This document shows positions 37,501 to 49,292 of a stretch of DNA of 64,000 bases, in pieces. The position numbers and the translations under genes are program-made. Within the stretch, counting starts at the first letter, position 1. Every line of letters starts with the position of its first letter. The DNA is from Mesaphorura yosii (lineage: Eukaryota; Arthropoda; Collembola; Poduromorpha; Tullbergiidae): the NCBI GenBank assembly GCA_009869945.1, contig WIXG01000108.1, positions 124,001-188,000 of the forward strand, given 5' to 3'. The notes under the pieces are model-generated. The model was not told the origin of the DNA and searched no databases. It was given only the letters and a program-made list of their open reading frames with translations.

Positions 37501-40500
37501 TTCCATATTCCATTCCAAGGGCCCTTCGTTTCAAATTGCATTGGATTGCATCGCATTGTATCTAGGCTGACGTTTACGCTGCTGACGGGGTGCGTGCAAA
37601 AGCAGCAAAGCAAGAACCCGTGCCCTTTTATCATATTCAATTTCAAAACTAAAGCTCTTGTATTTCGATGCCGTAAGTGCCTTTAACTTAGAGATAACAA
37701 AACTGAAAACTGGGAGCTTAAAACAGAGCAAAGCTGAGGCTTGGCTTGACTTGGCTTGCGTCCGTGTTGCATTCTTACATAATTCACCGTCTTGTTTGGA
37801 TTTGGAGCAAAGCATAGGCATAAAGCAAAATCCACACTACGCCAGGCCACGAACTGGAGACTGTTTGTGTGCACTTCGCATTAGCACCGACTGAGCCTGC
37901 GCTGCGCCTGCCTTATTTGCTTACTGCTTTCATTCCTCCACACGCTGTTGCTATTTACTATTTACATGGACACGGACACTAACAATGCTGCTGCTGCCTG
38001 GAGAAAAGGATCAGGGAGAGCACAGCGAATGCGAATGTATAGAAAAGAAAGGAGATTTGAAACAAAATATAAAATGTAAATAACAAATAAAATATTAAGA
38101 TACTAGAATGCAGGCAGGCAAGATCTTGCATGGAATTTTAAAAAAGACGCATACGCTTTCAAGGGAGCACGAAGATTGAAGCATGACCCCCTCAACAGAG
38201 TTGCGATTCGATTCCAGTCGCATACGCGTACGCGTTCACAATACAATGGTCGAATAAAACCTTCAATGCGCTGTAGTAATTTATTAAGGGCCGGCCGAAT
38301 TTGTAAGGGCTCAGACTCACTCAGAGTTTGCACAAAAGACCATACAACAATTCATTGCTTGCATAAAAATTACTACGAACAAACACCGAATGAAATTGCT
38401 TTGCATATTCTTTGCTTTGCTGCCATTAACAAGCGACTCACGTGCCTGGATTACGACATACGTCTGATTTTTACGGCCCGTTCTTTTTACGGATGAAATT
38501 TACAAGCAAGTAAGAAGCAAAGCAACAGAAAACAGCAACGGCGTTTATGACACACGGTTCACTTGTTGCAGGTTGCGCGGAAACAATTGCGAGAGGAAAT
38601 GAAATGAGCCAGGAGCAAATTGTTTTTGCCAGCTGCGTCCAAGCAACAGTGCCAAGTGGCAGTTGTTGCTCTGCAAATGCAAAGAAGTACAACCTGCGCG
38701 GCCTGTGCCACGCCACGCGACAGTTTAATCAACTCTTTCTTGTCGGGTTACGGGTCATTTCGTATTTTACCACCTTCACCTGTATTTTCTTCTTACGGTA
38801 CGCCGAATGGTGACGGTGACGATGACATGTGGCCAAGGCTCAAGGACGCTCGACCCACTTTTATCGACAACTTGCAAAACGCAAAGTGCAAATTGAGACG
38901 ACGGTGTTCTCAGCACTCAGAATTTCAAGAATTGTCTCAACGCAAACACAAAACTGTCACCCACTCGCTTACAAGCTTAGCATGGTCATGGACAGACTCT
39001 TTACGTCATTCCGAACGAATACATTGTGACAATTACCAAACAAACATAAAAATGCAAATACAAATCTGTATTGAATCTTTATGAAAAGTTTTAGTGCCTT
39101 TCGTTTGACACAAAAAGCAAACTTGACGGGATTTACGGCCGGGCCAGAGAAAAGGAGTTGATGCAATGTTTGTTTGCATTCTTCTTGTGGAGACCGGAGC
39201 GAATTGAGCAGATTTTTAATCAATGCACGTTATGAACCGGCAAAACGGGGCAATGCAATCATAACTGCGTTGCAATGGCAATAGCGGCGTACAGATATCT
39301 TTCCGGTTCCAGAAGCATTGCAATCGCAATACCGTTGAATGAAAAAAGGGTGACGATGTCACGTCAAAGTCATAAACAACCGATTTCTTCACGCGAGTTT
39401 ACACGCTGCGCTGCAAGAGTTGTTCTTGCTTTATGCGATATAAAATATGAGTCAGAAATAATTGCCTGAGTTTTTGCAGAATTATTTTCTCACGTTGAAG
39501 AGCGAGAATGAATGAAATCGTCAATCGTGAATCAGTGGAAAATCGCGTGCGCACACGCTCGTGCTGTACTTCTTAATTCATTCATTGCTAAGATGAAATG
39601 CAGAATTTGAAGTCGGACTTTGACTTGCGCAATTCAGGCATGAGCATAACGCATAAGCAAATTATTAATTACAATTAGAAAGGAAATGCCGATTCCATTT
39701 GCCTGTTGGACGTGGAAGCTGGATTTGGATGTTTTTTCCTGCTTTTTAGGTGCCAGACGGTAGCTCAACCTGCAAGACAATTCAAGAGTGGATGTGAATT
39801 TGCAGAGTCGCATCAATTCCAGGCGTACATGATTGTGTATTGTTGTGGATGCATTCACGTCAGGTTTCCTGCAGCAATAAAGAAAAGTGAAGATGCTTAT
39901 TTAATTCATGCTTGGATAAAGACAGATGTGGATTTTGAAGCGTGCAACAGCAGACTTCTACTCTGTTGCCTGCCTGCGCCTGTAGAAAATGACCGGATGT
40001 GATGTCACTTTTTGTTCTTCAAGAAAAAGAGGTAAATCTGCTCTTAAGAATTGAGAAGAGGAAAGAACAAATCTTAGTCTGCAATAACATTAAAATTTTA
40101 ACCTGATGTTTTGGTGCACTCGCAGCACACGCGTCTGGAAAGAAACAAGTGTGTCTGCCCTACAACGGCTTGCGGCTTGCTACTTCGATCGATTCGACCA
40201 CAAATCTTCGAATCAGTGACAGAAATTAGAGTAAACGCTGTACTTGCGCCTGAAACAAAGAGACAAATGCTCGCCTATCACCTTGACCTTTCTTGGCTGA
40301 AAAAAGTCGACTCCAAAATCATGTACAATTGTTGCTACGATAACGATTGTTATGAGCGATGAGCGAGTTACCAGTCGCCATGCACCTTGCATTATTGCCA
40401 TTGCCATTGAAGGTAGTCACTCGTCTTCGTCTTTTGTAATGCTTCAGCTACTTTTTCCCACGGAAGTTCCATAATACGAGACAATTCATCACCGCAGTGC

Positions 40501-42100
40501 AGCCGCTTCAAATTCTTTCTCGCAAGTGTCTTAAGTAGCATGCTTAACGCATGCTTGGGCTTGGACGATCAAATTTTGATAAGAAGTAGGAGTGGAAACC
40601 ATAGCCGCACAATGCAGGGTGCAAGCAAACTCGTGCCAATTTACCCGTATGACTCATTCGAAAGGAATTTCATCTCACAATTGCACAAACGAAAATTGCG
40701 AGTGCGGTTGTGAATGCGAATGCAGTCTGATGGGATTTCAAGATTTGCACCGTGGCGTGGGAAATTTGCGAAAACTGGACGATTGAGGTACTTGGAAGGT
40801 GAAACCTTGATCTCTTGCTTCGCTCCATGAACTTTCTTTCCTGTTTGCACGAAAACGAGTTTGCTCGGGCCTGCAAGCAGCATCAGCATGGAAGGATGGG
40901 CAAAGTGATTAAAATTTAATGCCATGGTAGATGCACTATGGGAGAAAAATGTCGCGCACATGCGGGTAATTTCTTTCCGCATTCTTGTGTGCTATAACTA
41001 ACTGAATCCGTATATGAAGTCGGATTTTTAATTGAAGCCCGGATTTCGCCAAAAAACCGAATTCGGTGTTTGACCTTTGACCGCGAATGTCTCGGGCATG
41101 GGTCAACGTAGGACGGGACTAGTACAGTTGGATAGTCCTAGGGCTTTCCAAGGATATGCTGCACGCATGGGGTTATCATAGAACCCCGATGGCTTCCGGC
41201 TCGAAGGACCACATGTTGGGTTGAGTGTTAGCATGTCGAAGTGCTAATGTCATGAATCATTCATTATTCTCTATTCTTTAGTCTTATGCAGTCTGATGAG
41301 CCTTCTGTGTATGAATTGATGATATGATGATTACATTCTCATTCTAACCTTCGAGTGGTAAAGATCTTCTTGCTTACCCAACAAACACACACTGATGATA
41401 ATGTGCTGAATTTGTGATGAGAGATACCGAAAATGTTCAGATATTTTGGTATCTGGTTTTTGTGTATGTATTCCGTATTGACCCAGTACATAAATACTGG
41501 ATGCTTTCTTCTACACATTGATTCAGTTCGCAAACAATGGTGAAATATGTGTCCCGAAAACATTGAGCTAATTTCGTTGATGAAAAAGTACCGAAAATTG
41601 TTGACCATTTGAAACTGTGATGATTCTGTGCTGCTACAGTATGTATTCATGCATATGATAAATGGATGTAAAATTTAATTACAGAAACTGCGCTGCTACA
41701 TGCGACATTCAATTGCAATAAGTGTAACGTGTCTAAACAGTACCGATTCTGTCTGTATTTTTTCGGCCACGAGCAATTAAAAACTTCAACACGACTCCGT
41801 TTTGATTTGTCGCGAATCTCAGTGCAGCAGCTCATTCTTTCATTGGTTCGAACACTATTTTACAGTACTCAATCTTCATTTTTATTTGTGTTCGCGTTCA
41901 CAAGTAATTAATAATTACACGAAAAGAGTGGTAAGCAGTTGAAAGAGTTTTCGGTAGTTTATTTCAACTTAGAGAAGCGGTTTTCAGTAGTTCCATCAAC
42001 CTGGTTGACGGCGGAAAGGTCCAGTTGCTACTGGCCAGGCCCAAAGGTCAAGAATTGCGCAACGCTTATCAAAATTGCCGGCTCTAAGCCTGCAAGAAAT
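34600..42100. other. Noncoding stretch between the second achaete-scute gene and the transposase relic
   Basis: No supported gene in about 7.5 kb. The longest open frame (36196-36810 plus, 204 codons) has low-complexity, cysteine-scattered translation, no domain and no splice context, so I treat it as chance. From about 41000 to 42100 the texture becomes more AT-rich and less CpG-rich, as if inserted DNA begins, but I could not find terminal inverted repeats. Confidence 0.5.
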
Positions 42101-42540
42101 TGGTAGAATTACCCCGTTGAATTCATCAAGTCGTACGGTACTTGCAGCTAAGTTTTAAGTGCTTAAAACATAAGTTGTACCACAAGCAGTTAGTATTAAG
42201 CATAATTATTTGCGCATTTTGGTTTACGCAACTTATTTCTGAGCAGAAGCATATGACAGAGCATACCGCAAGGCACGCAAGATTCACGCAATCACAAGAA
42301 CTGAACCTGCCAGAATCATCAGGATGTGAGTCATCTGGAAGCAAACGCGTACCAGAAACAGAGCCCCCGGTTGACCGATCGGAAGCTCCCGAAACCTTCC
42401 CAGGTGCATCATGCATTCCTTGAAATTAACAGATGCTGTGAGATCATTTTGGGATGGCAAGTCAGCTAGTGATGTTATTTTAAACGATTCAATGGGAAAA
42501 TGGTTTCGAAATATAGCTGAACGCAAGGACAAAATACAAG

Positions 42541-43981
42541 ATGGAAACGCCACGGAGAACCAAAAAGCGCCAAATCCAATCGGTGGTGCAAGCGACATTA
42601 AACACAATCAGATTTCGGGGGCAGAAACAACAGATACCTAAGGAGGCAAGCCAACCTGAAGAAGAAATACGACAAACTTCTTTAAGATTGACCACTGAAA
42701 ATACTGACAAAATAACTGAGGGTTATTCTATACAAGTTTTAACTGAGCCATTGTCTAGTACTGCACCGGAATCTGTTAGAGAGATCAGCAAAAAAGATGA
42801 GCTGATTAGATGGGCACTTAAAAATCAAATTACTAACATTGCACTTTCAAAATTATTAAAACTGCTCGGGGCCTGGCTTCCAGATGATAGGTTTCCTAAA
42901 GATGCAAGAACATTACTTGCAACACCACGCGCCGTACAATTGATTGCAGTTGAAGGTGGTGGTCAGTTCCATTACTTTGGAATCGAAAGGTATATTATTC
43001 AAGGAATTCATAATGGTCTCAAACTAGTTCAGCTAAACTTTTCAAGGTTCTCTGATTTATCTAACTTAATATGATCTTTCAGATACCACTAGACTATACG
43101 CACCTTTGCTGCTTAGGAGTTATGAAAAAACTGTTGTTAGTATGGACGTCGGGAAAGCAAAAAATATCAGTTATCAGTTAGAATGTGTTTCAGGACGAAT
43201 GCTTCGCTTCAGGAAGTGCATTCCGACAGAATTTGCTAGAAAAACTAGAAGTTTGAATGATTTAAAACATTTCAAAGCAACAGAATTTAGGCTATTTATG
43301 CTATACGTTGGTCCCGTAGCATTGAAAGGACTCTTAGACAAGGAGCGATATCAACACTTTCTATTGTCTCATATACATATTAGTGTCAAAAGCTGCCTTT
43401 GAGCCGGGTTGGATTTCTTACGCGGAAACCCTTCTCCTTGAGTCTTTCTTAGGTCTTGAAAAATTGTACTACAAAGAGCTTATAACATATAACATGCATT
43501 CATTGATACGCATCGCAAATGATGCCCGATTTCAAGGTCCGCTAGATTCGTTTAGTGCATTCGAGTTCGAGAACTTCATGAGTCAAATTAAACGAATGCT
43601 TAGGTCACAAAAAGGGCACCTTTCTCAAATTGTCAAACGAATTTCGGAACAGAAGTCAGTGAATTGTTTCAAATCAAATGAACCCATTCATTTTAGTGTT
43701 TCAAATCGAAATGGGGACAATTGTTTTTGACTGAAGATAACGAAGTTTGCTTACTTAAAAGCTTCAATCCAAGTTTGGGACTTTTTCAGGCAGTCAAATT
43801 TCGAGAAACCTCTAATGTAAAATTCTATCCTTGCAATAGTACAAGACTTGGCATACGCATTTGTTATAATTTAAGTCAAGATTTGGTTAGTTTACAGCAT
43901 TCTGAATTTGTTAAAAAATGTATTCAATTACCCTATAAAAATAAGCACTTCATAATTCCACTGTGCAATGGCAATAATTAA
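42541..43981 (+). pseudogene. Decayed DNA-transposase gene lacking its catalytic middle
   Basis: Five collinear fragments in changing frames resemble a widespread animal transposase family often annotated as transposase domain-containing protein, probably related to CACTA/EnSpm (CMC) elements. Fragments: 42541 to about 43035, from ATG and a basic start (METPRRTKKRQIQ), through PKDARTLL and GGGQFHYFGIE; 43083-43166 (IPLDYTHLCCLGVMKKLLL); about 43160-43385 (IPTEFARKTRSL, FKATEFRLFMLY); about 43385-43730 (NMHSLIRIANDARF, GPLDSFSAFEFENF); 43721-43981, the C-terminal tail. In intact relatives an acidic catalytic region lies between the first two fragments; here only about 45 nt separate them, so it has been deleted. 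Several frame changes without intron-sized gaps show that it is dead. A short ORF just upstream (42411-42641) also looks protein-like and may be part of it. Confidence 0.7.
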
Positions 43982-45380
43982 CTTGCATTAATTAAGAATT
44001 CTTTGTTAATCAAGTCTTTATCTTTGCAATCAAATGTGTTGCGCTTTGTACAAAATCGTCAGAAATTGTAATTGTAATTTGTATTATGTCGGATAGGTGA
44101 ATAAAGTACGAGCCTATTTTATCCTGTGTAAAACCTGTGTAATTCTTGCCGATCAACATTCCTTTTACAGTATGTATGCGGTGCATAATCAGCTAATTCA
44201 ATTTTACTACTGCATATTCCAGCACAATTTCGGGGCTGCTTCGGCACGTTAGATATGATTATTTGGCACAAGCTTATGTTTTTTTCGATACCGTTTACGC
44301 ACCGCGGACAACCGCATGTAGTTTTTACACGCAGATTCAGCATTGTTTTAAGTTACTGTTTCGCTATCGAAAAAAGGGGCAAAACGGAACTCAAACATTG
44401 CACGGATTCGGTACTGATTACATCTCAAATTGTTGGGTATGTTTTCAATAAAAAGTTCAATAACTCTCCTTTCCTCTTCATCGAGGAGTTATCAATAAGT
44501 TTCAGCCAGATCATAATGTTCTCGATCATGATGGCAGTGTGGCTGCGATTGAACATTGGCGTTGGCATTGGTAAGACGTCCTCGCTCGGGCAGCCCGTCC
44601 TGGCCCTTGGACTCACGTGAGGGGGCTCTACCTGGCAGTCGGGCTCATCTCACGAGCATAATGTCAAGCTTCTGGGCCAAGTCGATCCTGTTCATTCGGG
44701 GCTTCAAGAGCGTGGCTCTGCTGTAAGGGAGAGACCAAGTGAAGTACGTGCGGGCTAATGCAAGGGCACTGCCCCCACTTCGATTTGCTCTGGGGGACGA
44801 AGTTGACTCTGACTAGCTTCCTCGTGTCGGAAACAGCTAATCTGCTGATTGCTTTCAAGGAGCCATCGTACCATGCAACTTACTTAAATTAATTAGGGCA
44901 TGTGATTGATAGGACGAGGACATATTATCAAAAGGCTTACTTTTGTGTGAGATAAAGAATGAGCGGATGTCAACGGACAAGAGCGGTGCGAGTGCATGTG
45001 TCAGAGAATAATTTGCCTCATTGCAGTGTCCCATCTAAGATTACGGTCCAAAATTCCACGATGGCAAGCTTGTTATAATCCATTTACTGTCCAGGCTTTC
45101 TCAGCTCGTCGGCCACTTCTCGATAGAAGCATTCTTTATTTGTTCAACTTTGAAATATATTGAGGTTGAAATATCAACTGGGAGTTCGGAACGTTCGGAT
45201 CGAGTTTTGTGGATTGCAGCGATAAGTAACAAAAACAATGTACCTAAGGCTTAATCCTACAAGTCACAAATTCTCAGAATTCGAGTAGTGGGCCCAAAAT
45301 AGACAGTGCCTTGGGGCGGGAGTGATTCTTTCTTCGGTGCTCTGACCACGCATTCCACAACTCTACACACCTTATTTCTG
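43982..45380. other. AT-rich noncoding stretch, probably mobile-element debris
   Basis: No gene recognised. Short protein-like ORFs occur on both strands (44255-44620 plus, 44664-44858 minus), but none matches a family I can name. Texture resembles the transposase relic next to it more than the flanking intergenic DNA, so old insertions are likely. An AATAAA near 44099 may have ended a transcript of the relic. Confidence 0.35.
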
Positions 45381-45381
45381 T

Positions 45382-45729
45382 TTGTCAGTGCAGTTATCTA
45401 ATAACAAATATTGTCTATCATCACACAGGAATCACGAAGTAGCAGCATTATTCCGGCAAGGGTATTTGGGCAATTACGTCATCTTCGAAGCGCAAATTAT
45501 GACAAGGCTCGCGATGGATGGCGTCCCAGTGGATGTTAGAGTTCGTCTTGAAAAGCTGATCTCAGAGATTCAGGGCATGCTGTACATGTTGCCCTTAATA
45601 AGTCAAGACAACAGGGAGACTGCGGTGGGAGCAATAGTTCAGAAGATAGATGTGCTGAAGCTAGAATACGGACAATTCATTGGACATCCAATCAACTGGG
45701 AAGCAGATGCAGAGATATGGGTACTTTAA
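45382..45729 (+). CDS. Unassigned exon-like ORF
   Basis: A 115-codon open frame with balanced, globular-looking composition, no ATG until about 45498, and two possible acceptors just inside it (TTTGTCAG ending 45388; CACACAG ending 45428). It ends with a stop at 45727-45729, and AATAAA follows at 45838-45843, so it could be a 3'-terminal exon. The translated segment contains LISEIQGMLYMLPL and IVQKIDVLKLEYGQF, an amphipathic, possibly helical pattern. I do not recognise it. Its position beside mobile-element debris suggests a transposon fragment; a lineage-specific gene is the alternative. Confidence 0.3.
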   Translation: MSVQLSNNKYCLSSHRNHEVAALFRQGYLGNYVIFEAQIMTRLAMDGVPVDVRVRLEKLISEIQGMLYMLPLISQDNRETAVGAIVQKIDVLKLEYGQFIGHPINWEADAEIWVL

Positions 45730-45844
45730 GTTCATTGAGTACATTAACACACGCCATATTCTGAATGGAACCGCAGGTTTTGAGCACGACACGCTGATAT
45801 ATGAAATTTATGCGAGAGGAATGTCAATAGCAATTGGAATAAAT

Positions 45845-46467
45845 TCTTAATTCGGATTCATTGAATTAATATACAGACAAAGGTTAAAGAAGAGTTAAAT
45901 AAACGTTCAAGAACCTCAGTGCCTGCAGCTTCAATATTCACTGATTTATTCGCAAAAGAGCATTCGACTCGACTACTCGACGCCCTCCTTGCACCCAAAC
46001 CTCCAGATACTGAAACGGCTTCGACTTTTGCCTATACGCCGCATTCCGCGAAATCGTTTCTCATGACCTGACCTTAGATTTGCCATTTGCAGAATTTCTG
46101 AATGAATGTGCTTGTCTTTGGCCAAGAGCACAGCGACTCCCATCTCGCGAAAATTCCAGCAACGACATGGACAAAGTGCCTGTGTAATTCCGAGCTCTCT
46201 GCTCTGAACGCTATGTTTGCCTTGCCTTACTCACATTGAACGCATTAAAGAAGCCGAGGCGGTTTTTAAAATCACGACCGACGACGAGTCTTCGATTTGT
46301 TATTCCTGATGCGTGATCGCACGTCTAATGAGCGCATTGTTCAAAGCTCAACAAAGCTATTTACTGATTTATCTATTTACTTACGAGACATTTTCGTGCA
46401 AATTCTAATTTCTAATTGAATTTATGTAAACTTTATCTTACTCTTGCCTTTCTTGCCGTGCACAAAT
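45845..46467. other. Intergenic stretch and probable promoter/5' UTR of Api5
   Basis: No ORF of interest. The last 40 nt before the Api5 ATG are pyrimidine-rich (CTTTATCTTACTC, CTTGCCTTTCTTGCC), compatible with a TOP-like 5' UTR of a housekeeping gene. I see no clear TATA box. Confidence 0.35.
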
Positions 46468-48790
46468 ATGTCCGAGCTGACCACACCACAAGATTCCTCC
46501 CGAGATCGCAAGTCCTCCATTTCGGACAATCCACAATTACAATCACTACCGACGGCGGCGGTGGTCCCTGGCAATGCGAGCACCGTCACTTCGTCGTCCG
46601 TTGTGCTCACGCCCGTGGAAGAAATGTACCGGATTTATGAGAAAATCAACACCACCCAAGACAAGACCGGGGTAAGCAATTTACAATTTACTTGATTATC
46701 GTGGTTCTTAAGTTCTGGTTGGCGCTAAATGCTGTTTTTGACTTCTTGCAGCTTGAGAAGGAGTATCGAGTGTTCATCGCATCAGTGTCGAGGTCAGAAG
46801 CGGAGAAGAAGCTTGCATCTCAGTTCATCCCGCGATTCCTCGACTCATTTCCGGGCCTGAGCCAGGAGGCGTTCGACGCATTGCTCGACCTGTGCGAAGA
46901 TGAGGATCCACAGGTAAACCCACAGGAGTAAAAGGAAAACTGAAGGGACGCAGTTTTTCTCATACATCCTTGTATTTTTGCACTTTTTACGGCAGATTCG
47001 ACGTCAAGTTGTGAAAGATGTGGTTGTGGCCTGCAGCAAGATCCCCAAGTTTGTACCGAAAATTGCTGACGTCCTGGGCCAGATGATGGAGACTGCTGAT
47101 ATTAATGAAATTGCCGGCATAGAAAGGACGCTGACCAGCCTCTTCCATATCGATGCTCCAGGTAAGTAAACAATGCGTTGCACTTTTTACGGTGAGAAAG
47201 AACTGCATTGATTCCTCCCCACAATTTAGGGGCTCTCGTTGGGCTGTTTAACCAAATCGCCATCGGAGACGAGGCAGCCAGAGACCGCTGCATAAAGTTC
47301 TTGGGTGCAAGAGTTCTAGATTTGGGACCGGAAATCATCACGCCGGCATTCGAGAAAAGCTTGTTTGACGAAGCAAGCCGTGTCCTCAAGGTAAACGTGA
47401 ATTGAGTTAATTCTTGCATCTCTTGAACGTAATTTGATCTCGTTGCGTTGGTGCCCAATTGCAGAAGGCGGACCGAACAACATTCAAGTCAATAACCAGT
47501 ATTTTATTCTCGACCAAGTACTTGCAGCAGCTAAACGGCCAACAAGCGTTGGTTGTCGTTCTAGCTGAGGCCTGCGACTTCGATCGTCCCCTCGACATTT
47601 CGGTTGAGAGCATTCGGCGTCTGTTAGCGATTACAAGTTTGATAGCTGATCTATTTTCGGTGAGCTGCAAATTAGGTCCTTCTGAATTTTTCTGAGATGA
47701 AAACTAATATTTGCTCGCTTATTAAATTTCCAGCCAAAAATTAGTTCCACCCCTTTTGTCATTTATTACTCCATTAAAGTCCTGCCCCAAATGGACAAAA
47801 TACTTGCTTTGTCGAACGGTACGGAGCTCCGACTGGAGGTGGTGAGAGAACTTGCGAATTGCGCTTCGTTGATGCCACGAATTGAAGAAAGTGACGTCAA
47901 CGCTTGCATCGACAATGTATATGAGGAGCTGAAGGTTCGTTTTTTTCTCAGCATTCAACTGTCACGGATAAAATATTTACTTGTTACCACAATTATTTTA
48001 TTTATTTATTTACCACAATTCTGGATTTTGATTTTACTTCGTCCAGCGACACCTGCCACTGCCCCCGGACAGCGGCGAGCCAAACATCAATCTCGAATTT
48101 GGCCTGATAGAAAGCCTACTGATCACATTTCATAAATTCAATGTTTTCCATCAAAAGTATCTGCTCGAGGAGCCAGACCGTCTTCTTGACTTCCGGAAAC
48201 GACTTCAGTACTGCGCCCGCGGGTCGCAGGTGCTGATGATAAAACTCCGTGAGGATTTGACGGGCAAGAAGAGCGAGGAGTTGAAGTCGGAAGATAGTCG
48301 CTTCAAGGTAAGGCTAAACGCCAACACGTAGAGTGTAAAGTAAAGTTTACAGACTTTTTATTATTTAATTTATACAAAATAGATCTTCTCTTTGAAGATC
48401 GTACACAATATCACCGCCATGATTCGCGACGTGTTCCACAACCCCCCGTCCTTCACCTCAGTTATCACCCCGTCATGGAAGCCCATGGCGAAGAAGAATA
48501 AAGAGAAACGCGCAGCTGCGGCAGCCGCCGCTCGGGCGCTGCCACTGGCAAAGGAGCCGAAGATGGGCGAACTGAAACTGTACCAGCCTCCCAGTGGCAA
48601 ATACTCACAGAGAGGTGGACGATTCAGTAAGTTTAATGCTACCAAGTGTAATCACAATCACAAGCAAAGGCTAATCCTTCAACTAAATTTAGACGCTCCT
48701 TCCACAACTGGTCGCTCTGGATCAGGATTTCGCCCGAGAACGCCTTACACACGAGGCGGTGGTTTTTCTTACAGGAATTCTCGTTTGTAA
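46468..48790 (+). CDS. Api5: Apoptosis inhibitor 5 (API5/AAC-11/FIF)
   Basis: Nine exons (46468-46671, 46752-46913, 46996-47161, 47230-47390, 47465-47659, 47734-47934, 48047-48307, 48383-48626, 48693-48790) join to 563 residues. All introns are GT-AG, 66-112 nt. From residue about 50 the protein follows API5: VEEMYRIYEKI, LASQFIPRF, LDLCEDED, then helical repeats of the HEAT/ARM fold that fills API5. Near the C-terminus come VHNITAMIRDVF, a basic nuclear-signal-like run KKNKEKR (487-493) with seven alanines after it, YQPPSGKYSQRGG (517-529) and an Arg/Gly-rich tail, as in the human protein. Length is close to vertebrate API5 (about 510-524); the excess is an unconserved N-terminus of about 46 residues. 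Family role: nuclear anti-apoptotic protein that binds FGF2 and acts downstream of E2F; in flies it opposes dE2F1-induced death. Tail-to-tail with Taf2. Confidence 0.95.
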
Positions 48791-49130
48791 GCAGCAACAT
48801 GGCGCAAGCAGGGAAGGTGCCGAAGAGCTCTCTCCAGGCTCCTAATTTGAGTTCGGCTTATTTCAAGTCAATTTAAAAAAATCAAAGTTATTCGTGGAAG
48901 TATTTACAATTCACTCGACTATTGACTTGACGTCGATTTCTTTGCGGTTAACATTTTTCTTGTTTTTTGCTTTCGTACATTAATTTCTTAACTGAAAATG
49001 CTGAAAATCACAGTCTAATTCTTTTAAATAATCTATGTAATTTAGACTTAGTTCTTAGTTTAGTTGAATGTACGTTCTGTAAATGGACATTAGGTGTATT
49101 ATAATTTTTAACCATATTTGACGTATTTAA

Positions 49131-49136
49131 AATAAA
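49131..49136 (+). other. Api5 polyadenylation signal
   Basis: AATAAA 340 nt after the Api5 stop, in an A/T-rich run containing an overlapping second copy. The Taf2 stop codon on the other strand lies only 160 nt further, so the two 3' UTRs nearly touch or overlap. Confidence 0.6.
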
Positions 49137-49292
49137 ATAATAAATATGTATACTTAATATATATAAAACAACGAATTTATCTCACGCGAATCCGAAGTAC
49201 AAAACTCATTTTCATACAACTAAAAGGTTAAAAGTACAAGAGATTAGCAAAGGCCTAATTAATAATCAAGAAATATTAATTAAAAGTTAACG

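Noticed and set aside
40900..44150. Search for terminal inverted repeats of the transposase relic
   Set aside because: Comparison of the ends by eye (including a CACTA-like start near 40935) gave no matching inverted repeat, so no element boundaries are claimed.
44664..44858. Minus-strand ORF that might be a retroelement fragment
   Set aside because: No reverse-transcriptase, endonuclease or gag motif could be identified in it.
46468..48790. Initial idea that the HEAT-like gene is symplekin
   Set aside because: The order of LDLCEDED, YQPPSGKYSQRGG and the Arg/Gly tail, plus the total length of 563 residues, fit API5, not the much longer symplekin.
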